Both the position numbers and the translations under genes were made by a program. 12,287 nt of DNA from Massilia sp. UBA2604 (lineage in GTDB: Bacteria; Pseudomonadota; Gammaproteobacteria; Burkholderiales; Burkholderiaceae_D). The notes under the pieces were generated by a model, which worked only from the letters and a program-made list of their open reading frames with translations, did no database searches and was not told the DNA's origin. Positions 6,479 through 12,287 of the stretch are shown piece after piece. The first letter of the stretch is position 1, and every line of letters starts with the position of its first letter. The stretch spans positions 3,162 through 15,448 of the forward strand of contig DDKG01000339.1 of the NCBI GenBank assembly GCA_002339265.1. The letters are read 5' to 3'.

Positions 6479-6661
6479 ATGAGCACGATTACCTCGGCCA
6501 TCAAAGCATTTTTCGCTGACGAAAACGGTGTGACTGCCATCGAGTATGGCCTGATCGCCGCGCTCATCGGCGTGGTGATGGCCGGTGTCGCCGGTGAAGT
6601 CGGTGAAAACATCGAGGCTGCCTTCATCTACATCCGCGATCAGTTGGTCGTCCCGGCGTAA
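6479..6661 (+). CDS. flp: Flp family type IVb pilin
   Basis: The 60-residue prepilin has a short basic leader ending in G17, then VTAIEYGLIAALIGVVMAG. This is the Flp hallmark G/XXXXEY with E22 at +5 and Y23 at +6 of the mature chain. Cleavage by the neighbouring CpaA after G17 would leave a 43-residue, mostly hydrophobic subunit that polymerises into the Tad pilus. Length is typical. It is the first gene of the pilus locus and is separated from cpaA by a hairpin with a T tract, so flp mRNA can be more abundant than the assembly genes. The ribosome site is strong. Only one flp copy is visible here. Confidence 0.95.
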   Translation: MSTITSAIKAFFADENGVTAIEYGLIAALIGVVMAGVAGEVGENIEAAFIYIRDQLVVPA

Positions 6662-6670
6662 TCTGCCTGC

Positions 6671-6709
6671 CTCCCGGAGCGCGGTACGGCCCCGGGGGGC
6701 TTTTTTTTT
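6671..6709 (+). terminator. Intrinsic terminator or attenuator between flp and cpaA
   Basis: CTCCCGG (6671-6677) can pair with CCGGGGG (6692-6698, one G-T pair), or a tighter GCCC/GGGC stem can form within 6689-6700. Either is followed by nine T residues at 6701-6709. It begins 9 bases after the flp stop and ends 13 bases before the cpaA ATG. Partial read-through would set the pilin-to-machinery ratio. Confidence 0.75.
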
Positions 6710-6722
6710 GTGGAGTCCGATC

Positions 6723-7271
6723 ATGGCTATCGCACTGTACCTCGATACCCTGCTGCTGCTGATGGTGTCGGCGGCGGCGCTCAAGGACCTGGAAAGCCGG
6801 CGCATCCCGAACCTGCTGCTGGCCGCCGGCATGCTCGGCGCCCTGGTCCTGCACCTGCTGTCGCCGCAACCGATGGCGGGGCTGCTCGCCTGGCTGGGCG
6901 GGGCGGCGACCGGTCTCGCGATCTTCCTTCCCTTCTACCTGGTCCGCGGCATGGCTGCCGGGGACGTCAAGATGATGGCCGCGGTCGGCGCCTTCGCCGG
7001 TCCTGGCGACGCGCTGCGCATCGCCATCCTGGCCTGGTGCATCGGCGGCGTGATGGCGCTCGCCGTCATCGTCTTCAAGGGCCGCTTGCGCATGGCGCTG
7101 GCGAACCTGTGGGCGATCGTGCGGCCCGCGCTGCTGCGCCTGCCGCGCGGACCGATGCCGGGCAGCGCCGACGGCCAAGCCAGCGTCGGCTCGATTCCGT
7201 ATGGCGTGGCGATTGCCGCCGGCACCATCGCGCTGCTGGTCGGCCGCTATGCGCAGCAGCCGCCGTTATGA
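6723..7271 (+). CDS. cpaA: Prepilin peptidase CpaA/TadV (A24 family)
   Basis: The 182-residue inner-membrane aspartic peptidase is predicted to remove the leader of Flp. Catalytic aspartates are D22 in KDLESRRIPN (first cytoplasmic loop) and D81 in MAAGDVKMMAAVG. The first glycine of the usual GxGD is alanine here (AAGD), while G80 and D81 are kept. About five or six membrane segments can be traced, and the extra N-methyltransferase domain of PilD-type enzymes is absent, as normal for the Tad branch. Start 6723 follows GGAG by 8 bases; the same frame is open upstream to 6585 but overlaps flp and the terminator. A 100-bp gap follows before the ATPase gene. Confidence 0.92.
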   Translation: MAIALYLDTLLLLMVSAAALKDLESRRIPNLLLAAGMLGALVLHLLSPQPMAGLLAWLGGAATGLAIFLPFYLVRGMAAGDVKMMAAVGAFAGPGDALRIAILAWCIGGVMALAVIVFKGRLRMALANLWAIVRPALLRLPRGPMPGSADGQASVGSIPYGVAIAAGTIALLVGRYAQQPPL

Positions 7272-7371
7272 AGCGCGGGTCAGGCTCTTGTGAGGTATCA
7301 AGTGGCTGATGAGGCCGCTCGCTAGAATCAAATCAAGGTCTTCCGAAACATCTTCATGGGCAGGAGGGTTC

Positions 7372-8808
7372 ATGATGGGAATGTTGTCGGCCACCACGGC
7401 CGCCGCCGGGCACGACGCGTCGTCGTTCGGGGCCGGGGCCAGCGCGCCATCCGCCGACGGCGACGTGGCCGCCGTGCTGCCGCGCCAGCCGCGCACCGTG
7501 CGCGACTCCGGGCTCGATCCACGCCTGGTGACGGGGCTGGTGCTCAAGGCGCTGCATGCGGGCGGCAAGACGCCGCTGTCCAGGCTCACCGGACGCCTGC
7601 GGCTGTCGGTCAGCGTGGTGCGCGAAGTGCTGCAGGGCCTCGTCTCCATCCAGCAGGCCGAAGTCGCCTATTCGGGCGAGACCGATCTTGACGTGCACTA
7701 CCAGCTCACCGCCGCCGGCACGCGCGCCGCCGGCGAACACCTGGCCGAGTCGCGCTATGCCGGCCCGGCGCCGGTGACCCTCGCCGCGTGGCGCTCGGTG
7801 GTGGCGCAGCAGTCGCAGCGCCAGCCGGACGCGCCGCGCGTGGCGCGCGCCGAACTCGAAGCGGTGCTCGACGGCGACGGCCTGGAACCGGCGGTGCGCG
7901 AACTGATCGGCGCAGCCCTGTATTCCAATCGTCCGCTGCTGCTGAACGGCCCATCCGGCAGCGGCAAGACCACCCTGGCGCGCAAGTTCGCGCGCCTGCG
8001 CCAGGATCCGATCGCGGTGCCGTACGCGGTGCTGGTCAACCACGAAATCATCCAGCTGCACGACCCGGCCCTGCATGCGCCGCCACTGCAGATGCGCGGC
8101 ATCGAGGAACGCCGCAGCGTTGATGCGCGCTGGCAGCTGTCGCAGCGGCCGCTGGTGCACGTCGGCGCCGAGCTCACGCGCGACATGCTGGAACTGCGGG
8201 TGGATGCCGCCAGCGGCGTGCTGCGCGCGCCGCCCCACATCCTGGCCAATAACGGCCTGCTGGTGCTGGACGACCTGGGGCGCCAGCGGATGCCCGCCGG
8301 CGAGCTGCTGCACCGCTGGCTGGGCGCGCTGGAGGCCGGCCAGGATCACGTGACGGTACCGCACGGCCCGAGCCACGCGCTGCCGTTCGACGTCGGCCTG
8401 GTGCTGGCCACCAGCCTGGCGCCCGAATCGGTGCTGGACGACGCCTGCCTGCGCCGCATCGGCTACCGCATCGCCGTGGGGCCGCTGTCCGAATCGAGCT
8501 ACCGCGCGCTGCTGCGGCGCCAGGCGCGCCTGCGCCGCATCGAGGTCGACGAGGCCGCGCTCGACTATCTGATCGACGAGCTGCACCGCCGCACCCGGCG
8601 CCCTTTGCTGGCCGCCTGGCCGCACGAGCTGCTGGGGCGGATCGCCGATTTCGCCGGCTTTGCCGGCCGCGCGCCGCGCTGCGACGTCGATGGCCTGGTC
8701 CAGGCCTGGAGCAGCCTGTTCGGAGCCAGCGCCCTGCCGCCCGCGCTGCCCTCGCTGCCTCAGGCATCGAACCCGGCGGCGTCGAATCCGGACCTGAATC
8801 GAAAATGA
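7372..8808 (+). CDS. Winged-helix plus AAA+ ATPase associated with the Tad locus
   Basis: The 478-residue cytoplasmic protein is not one of the standard Tad components. Residues 1-45 are low-complexity. About 48-125 look like a winged helix (SRLTGRLRLSVSVVREVLQG, then a wing ending YQLTAAGTRAAGE). RYAGPAPVTLAAW (128-140) is a linker motif I associate with a family annotated as AAA ATPase or 'ATPase with chaperone activity'. The AAA+ module has Walker A GPSGSGKT (193-200), Walker B LLVLDD (296-301), a sensor-1-like ATS (346-348) and an arginine-finger-like LRRIGYR (360-366). All look intact. The start is 7372 or 7375: AGGAGG at 7362-7367 lies 4 and 7 bases before these ATGs, and an ATG at 7309 lacks a ribosome site. 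A TAGAAT at 7323-7328 might be a weak internal -10. CpaB follows after 15 bp. The function is unknown; a regulator or remodeller of pilus assembly is a guess from context. Confidence 0.85.
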   Translation: MMGMLSATTAAAGHDASSFGAGASAPSADGDVAAVLPRQPRTVRDSGLDPRLVTGLVLKALHAGGKTPLSRLTGRLRLSVSVVREVLQGLVSIQQAEVAYSGETDLDVHYQLTAAGTRAAGEHLAESRYAGPAPVTLAAWRSVVAQQSQRQPDAPRVARAELEAVLDGDGLEPAVRELIGAALYSNRPLLLNGPSGSGKTTLARKFARLRQDPIAVPYAVLVNHEIIQLHDPALHAPPLQMRGIEERRSVDARWQLSQRPLVHVGAELTRDMLELRVDAASGVLRAPPHILANNGLLVLDDLGRQRMPAGELLHRWLGALEAGQDHVTVPHGPSHALPFDVGLVLATSLAPESVLDDACLRRIGYRIAVGPLSESSYRALLRRQARLRRIEVDEAALDYLIDELHRRTRRPLLAAWPHELLGRIADFAGFAGRAPRCDVDGLVQAWSSLFGASALPPALPSLPQASNPAASNPDLNRK

Positions 8809-8823
8809 CAAGGGAGATGTGCG

Positions 8824-9675
8824 ATGAAGAACAAGCGTGCCGTGATCATGATGGCACTGGCGGTGGTGCTGGGCTTGCTGGCGGTGGCGCTGGCGGCAAG
8901 CTGGCTGCTCAATGCGCCGGGCGCGAGCGCCGGCCGGATCGTCGTCGCCAAATCCGACGTCGACATCGGCCAGCGCCTGACGCCCGAGATGTTCAAGCTG
9001 GTCGACTGGCCGGCCGACAGCGTGCCGAAAGGCGCCTTCACCGATCCGGCGCCGCTGAGCGGGCGGGTATTGCGCAGCAGCCTGCTCGCGGGGGAACCGA
9101 TCAGCGAAGCCAAGCTGGCCCCGGCCGGCACCCTGGGCGGCCTGTCGGCCCTGATCACAGAGGGCAAGCGCGCGATCACGGTGCGCGTCAACGACGTGAT
9201 CGGGGTGGCCGGTTTCACCCTGCCGGGCAACTACGTCGACATCATCGTCAGCACCGAGACCATGCTCGACCCGAACGCGGCCCGGGCGCGCGAGCAGAGC
9301 ATCTCGAAGATCGTGCTGGAGCGGATCCTGGTGCTGGCGGTGGCGCAGGAAGTCAACCGCGACGAGACCAAGCCCAAGGTCGTCAATGCCGTCACGCTCG
9401 AGGTCACCCCCGCCGAGGCGGAAAAACTGGACCTGGCGCGCAGCGTGGGCACCCTGTCGCTGGCGCTGCGCAACCAGGTCGATCCGGCCGCCGCCGCCAC
9501 CCTCGGCGCAACCAAGGAAAACCTGCTGCCCGCAGTCGCCGCCGCCGCGCCGCCACCGCCGGTGGTGCGGGCCCCGCCGCGGCCGCGCGTGCAGCAGGTG
9601 CGCGCGCCGGCCCCGCCAAAGCGCGATTGCATCAGCGTCATCAACGGCCTGCACGCATCGCAGGAATGCTTCTGA
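8824..9675 (+). CDS. cpaB: Tad pilus assembly protein CpaB/RcpC
   Basis: The 283-residue protein has an N-terminal signal anchor (about 7-29), an SAF domain (about 37-101, GRIVVAKSDVDIGQRLTPEM) and the RcpC/CpaB core (about 108-215, KRAITVRVNDVIGVAGFTLP and YVDIIVS). CpaB is a periplasmic partner of the CpaC secretin and is thought to support passage of the pilus across the wall and outer membrane. The C-terminus has a proline/alanine-rich stretch (236-266) and then a short tail with two cysteines, C269 and C282, which may form a disulphide. AGGGAG lies 7 bases before the ATG. The gene begins 15 bp after the ATPase stop and ends 18 bp before cpaC. Confidence 0.92.
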   Translation: MKNKRAVIMMALAVVLGLLAVALAASWLLNAPGASAGRIVVAKSDVDIGQRLTPEMFKLVDWPADSVPKGAFTDPAPLSGRVLRSSLLAGEPISEAKLAPAGTLGGLSALITEGKRAITVRVNDVIGVAGFTLPGNYVDIIVSTETMLDPNAARAREQSISKIVLERILVLAVAQEVNRDETKPKVVNAVTLEVTPAEAEKLDLARSVGTLSLALRNQVDPAAAATLGATKENLLPAVAAAAPPPPVVRAPPRPRVQQVRAPAPPKRDCISVINGLHASQECF

Positions 9676-9693
9676 CCACCGACTGGACCGATC

Positions 9694-11370
9694 ATGAAAC
9701 GACGTTCTCCGATCGCCTCGCGCGCCGTCCTTGCGACCGTTGCTCCCATCCTCTCCGCCGGCTTTGCCACGCTGTTGGCCGGCCCGGCGCTGGCCAGCGT
9801 CGCGCCCGCCGCCGCCGCAGCGGCACAAAAGCCGGCCGAGCCGAAACCGGCGCCGAAAAAGCCGGCGCCCGCCCGCACGGTCGACGAGCCGCCCGCGCGC
9901 GTCACCGAAGGCTGCCGCGGCGAGGCGGCGCGGCCGGCCGCGATGGCGCTCCAGATGGGCAAGTCGACCATGCTGCGCCTGCCCGAGAAGGTCGCCCGGC
10001 GCAGCGTCGGCAATCCGGCCGTGGTGCAGGCCATGCTGGTCGCCCCCGACACCCTGTACATCGCCGGCGTCGACGTCGGCAGCACCAATATGATCGTGCA
10101 GGGCCGCAGCGGCTTGTGCAGCGTGATCGACATCACGGTCGCGATGGACCCGAGCGGGCTCGAAGCCACGCTCAAGGCCGCGCTGCCGGACGAGCAGGAC
10201 ATCCGCGTGATGGCCGCCCACGACAGCCTGATCCTGACCGGCACCGTCCGCGACGCCAACGCCGCGCAGCGCGCGGTGGAGCTGGCCGGCGCCTACGTGC
10301 GGCGCCCGCTGCGCCAGCTGCCGGCGGCCGACAAGGAGAACGACACCGACGGCGTGATCGTGGTGGGCAGGAATGGCGGCAGCGTCAGCGGCGGCAACGC
10401 GGGGGGCAGCCCCGAGACCCGGGTGGTCAACCTGCTGGCGGTGAGCGCGCCGCAGCAGGTGCAGCTCGAGGTCAAGGTGGCCGAGGTCTCGCGCACGCTG
10501 CTCGAGCGGCTCGAGACCAGCACCCGCTTTTCCTTCGGCTCCGGCAGCTGGACCACGACCCTGGCCACCGATTTCCTGACCGGCCTGGCGCGCGGCGGCC
10601 TGTCCGGAATCAAGACCAATGGCAACCGCTTCGGCATCGAGGCCGACAAGGTCGACGGCCTGGTGCGCATCCTGGCCGAACCGAACGTGCTGGCCATCAG
10701 CGGCCAGGAAGGCTCGTTCCTGGCCGGGGGCAAGTTCTACATCCCGGTGTCGCAGGACGACGACCGCGTGACCCTGGAAGAAAAGGAATTCGGGGTCGGC
10801 GTGCGCTTTACTCCCACCGTGCTGTCGGGCGGGCGGATCAACCTGAAGGTGGCGCCCGAGGTGTCCGAACTGTCGCGCGAAGGGATCGGCATCACCGCCA
10901 CCGGCGTGGTCGGCACCGCCATCATGCCGCTGGTGACCACGCGCCGCGCCAGCACCACGGTGCAGCTGTACGACGGCCAGAGCTTCGCGATCGGCGGCCT
11001 GGTGCGCAACAACCTGATCGCCAACCTGAAGGGCCTGCCCGGCCTGGGCGAGGTGCCGGTGCTGGGCGCGCTGTTTCGCAGCACCGATTACCAGCAGGAC
11101 CGCACCGAGCTGGTGTTCGTGATCACGGCGCGCCTGGTCAAGCCGCTGCCGGCCGGCAGCCACGTGCTGCCCACCGACGGCCATGTGCTGCCGTCGCGCG
11201 CCGGGGTCATGCTGGGCGGGCGGCTGGAAGGGTCGCAGCCCACCGTTGCGGCGCCTGCCGCAACGCCGTCCGCGGCCACGCCACCCGCCGCGGTACCCGG
11301 AGCGGTATCCGGCGCGGGATCCGGCACGGTATCCGGTAGCTATGAGCTGACGCCGGCGGCTTCGAACTGA
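9694..11370 (+). CDS. cpaC: Tad pilus secretin CpaC/RcpA
   Basis: The 558-residue protein should form the outer-membrane ring through which the Flp pilus exits. Order of parts: signal peptide (1-34, ending GPALA), Ala/Pro/Lys-rich linker (35-72), N-terminal pilus-secretin domain (about 80-150, MLRLPEKVARRSVGNPAVV), BON-like domain (about 165-205), Gly-rich insert (220-240), and the secretin core (about 245-485) with VRILAEPNVLAISGQEGSF and the hallmark VPVLGALFRS (454-463) before TELVFVITARLVKP. A 70-residue Ala/Pro tail contains a fourfold tetrapeptide repeat (533-548). A cysteine pair in the mature N-terminal half (C74, C142) could be disulphide-linked. The ribosome site is weak (GGACC). 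The lipoprotein gene starts 14 bp downstream. Confidence 0.93.
   Translation: MKRRSPIASRAVLATVAPILSAGFATLLAGPALASVAPAAAAAAQKPAEPKPAPKKPAPARTVDEPPARVTEGCRGEAARPAAMALQMGKSTMLRLPEKVARRSVGNPAVVQAMLVAPDTLYIAGVDVGSTNMIVQGRSGLCSVIDITVAMDPSGLEATLKAALPDEQDIRVMAAHDSLILTGTVRDANAAQRAVELAGAYVRRPLRQLPAADKENDTDGVIVVGRNGGSVSGGNAGGSPETRVVNLLAVSAPQQVQLEVKVAEVSRTLLERLETSTRFSFGSGSWTTTLATDFLTGLARGGLSGIKTNGNRFGIEADKVDGLVRILAEPNVLAISGQEGSFLAGGKFYIPVSQDDDRVTLEEKEFGVGVRFTPTVLSGGRINLKVAPEVSELSREGIGITATGVVGTAIMPLVTTRRASTTVQLYDGQSFAIGGLVRNNLIANLKGLPGLGEVPVLGALFRSTDYQQDRTELVFVITARLVKPLPAGSHVLPTDGHVLPSRAGVMLGGRLEGSQPTVAAPAATPSAATPPAAVPGAVSGAGSGTVSGSYELTPAASN
11290..11337 (+). repeat. Four tandem 12-bp repeats inside cpaC
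   Basis: The unit GCGGTATCCGGC occurs four times with 1-3 changes per copy, in frame, giving AVPG-AVSG-AGSG-TVSG in the secretin tail. Because the unit is a multiple of three, gain or loss of copies would change tail length without breaking the gene. Confidence 0.85.
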
Positions 11371-11384
11371 TATAGGGGAATGCG

Positions 11385-11654
11385 ATGCGAACCACATTCA
11401 CACGATGGGCGGCGCTGGCGCTGCTCGCCTGCGGCGCGTCGGGGTGCGTCTCGACCACGCCGGACTGGGATGCGCGCTTCGGCGTGGCCACCCGCAGCAA
11501 CCTGGAGGCCCAGGTGCTCGACCCGAGCGGCGCCGCCAGCCGCAATCCCGCCCTGGGCCTCGATGGCCGCGCCGCGCGCTCCGCCATCGACAACTACCAG
11601 CGCTCGTTCGCCCGGCCGGAACTAGGGCCGCCGGCGGCGATGGTGGACCAGTGA
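11385..11654 (+). CDS. Small Tad-locus lipoprotein
   Basis: The 89-residue precursor has a signal peptide with a lipobox ending ASGC, placing the lipidated cysteine at position 21. There is no aspartate at +2, so outer-membrane sorting is expected. The mature part contains DWDARFGVATRSNLEAQVLD and GLDGRAARSAIDNYQRSF, wording I recall from short lipoproteins sitting between the secretin and CpaE genes in other betaproteobacterial Tad loci. It may help secretin insertion (pilotin-like) or fill the place of CpaD/RcpB, but it is too short for a normal CpaD. AGGGG lies 7 bases before the ATG. Its stop overlaps a 14-codon mini-ORF (TGATG). Confidence 0.8.
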   Translation: MRTTFTRWAALALLACGASGCVSTTPDWDARFGVATRSNLEAQVLDPSGAASRNPALGLDGRAARSAIDNYQRSFARPELGPPAAMVDQ

Positions 11655-11698
11655 TGGACGCGCGCCGAGCAGAAGTCCTTCGTCCGGGGCTGCCATGA
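11654..11698 (+). other. 14-codon mini-ORF linking the lipoprotein gene to cpaE
   Basis: The ATG overlaps the lipoprotein stop (TGATG, 11652-11656), and its own TGA overlaps the cpaE start (ATGA, 11695-11698). It would encode MDARRAEVLRPGLP. The peptide is probably unimportant. The arrangement would let ribosomes leaving the lipoprotein gene re-start and reach cpaE, whose own ribosome site is poor (GGGG only). Confidence 0.4.
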
Positions 11699-12287
11699 GA
11701 GCGCTCCTGATCAGCCGTGACAGCCACCTGTACGCGGAGCTGGCCTCGCAGGGCGCGGCGCGGGTGCCGCCGCTGCACCTGGCCGCCACCCGCGCCAGCC
11801 TGCGCGAGGCGCTCGACCGCCCCGAGCCCGATGCCCCGCAACTGGTGATCGTCGACGCCAGCGGGCTGGAACCATCCGAAGCGGGCCTGCTCGAGCGCCT
11901 GGGCCGCCAGTACCCCGATTCGCAGCTGATGCTGCTGACCAACCAGCACCAGCCCGACCTGTTGATCACGGCGATGCGCGCCGGCGTGCGCGAGCTGCTG
12001 CAACTGCCGCTGGTGCACCGCGCCTTCCACGAGGCGATGGACCGGATCGCCACCGCCGCCGGCGTGCCCGGCCTGCGCGAAGGCAAGGTGCTGGCCTTCA
12101 TCGCCTGCAAGGGCGGCAGCGGCGCCACCTTCATCTCGGCCAACTTCGGCTATGCGCTGGCCACGCTGGCGGGCAAGAAGGTCCTGCTCATCGACCTGCA
12201 CGGCCAGTTCGGCGACGCCGCCCTGTACGTGTCGGACCAGAAGCCGACCATGACGATGTCGGACGTGTGCGCCCAGATCGCGCGCGT
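11695..12287 (+). CDS. cpaE: Tad pilus localisation ATPase-like protein CpaE/TadZ (cut by window end)
   Basis: 197 codons are present. Residues 1-125 form an atypical receiver-like domain with D54 in LVIVDASG. From 131 a ParA/MinD-type domain begins: KVLAFIACKGGSGATFISAN, then KKVLLIDLHGQFGDAALYVS (163-180). CpaE/TadZ directs the pilus machine to its cell site. The deviant Walker A has the signature lysine K139 but alanine (A144) in place of the P-loop lysine of KGGxGKT. This is a known trend in the TadZ/CpaE family and points to weak or no ATP hydrolysis. No in-frame start lies between the lipoprotein stop and 11695. The rest of the ParA domain lies beyond the window. Confidence 0.9.
   Translation, partial: MRALLISRDSHLYAELASQGAARVPPLHLAATRASLREALDRPEPDAPQLVIVDASGLEPSEAGLLERLGRQYPDSQLMLLTNQHQPDLLITAMRAGVRELLQLPLVHRAFHEAMDRIATAAGVPGLREGKVLAFIACKGGSGATFISANFGYALATLAGKKVLLIDLHGQFGDAALYVSDQKPTMTMSDVCAQIAR

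Noticed and set aside
1..12287. tRNA, rRNA, CRISPR arrays, insertion sequences or phage genes
   Set aside because: Looked for on both strands by eye; no supporting structure or protein was seen.

Overview
The window is GC-rich (only the stretch around 6200-6480 is clearly AT-richer), and its gene families suggest a betaproteobacterium of the Oxalobacteraceae type, such as Massilia or Telluria. That assignment is inferred from remembered family resemblance, not from a search.

Left part (1-6103) is a set of small accessory units. The 5' end of icmF (fused isobutyryl-CoA mutase) leaves the window to the left, and a perfect 20-bp palindrome lies in its promoter region. A cyclic-di-GMP phosphodiesterase of the HD-GYP type follows. 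A YgfF-like short-chain dehydrogenase runs convergently to it and divergently from a gene pair encoding a 2-hydroxychromene-2-carboxylate-isomerase-like protein and a LysR regulator. Next come a damaged MFS transporter gene, a 40-residue hydrophobic ORF and a convergent diguanylate cyclase. Two matching dyads with LysR T-N11-A geometry lie in front of the isomerase gene and in front of the broken transporter gene. Both are centred about 65 bp upstream of the predicted transcription start, which suggests one small LysR regulon.

Centre (6104-6478) is a 375-bp AT-richer gap with outward-facing signals for the cyclase and the pilin.

Right part (6479-12287) is the first half of a Tad/Flp (type IVb) pilus locus: flp pilin, a hairpin plus T9 terminator or attenuator, cpaA prepilin peptidase, an unusual winged-helix/AAA+ ATPase, cpaB (rcpC), cpaC secretin (rcpA), a small lipoprotein, and cpaE (tadZ), which is cut by the window end. 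The motor ATPase and platform genes (cpaF, tadB, tadC) would be expected further right. Adhesive Tad pili and cyclic-di-GMP turnover both serve the switch to surface life, so the cyclase next to the locus and the HD-GYP enzyme nearby may belong to the same programme. This link is inferred only from proximity.

The least explained element is the winged-helix/AAA+ ATPase between cpaA and cpaB. No RNA gene, insertion sequence or CRISPR array was found.
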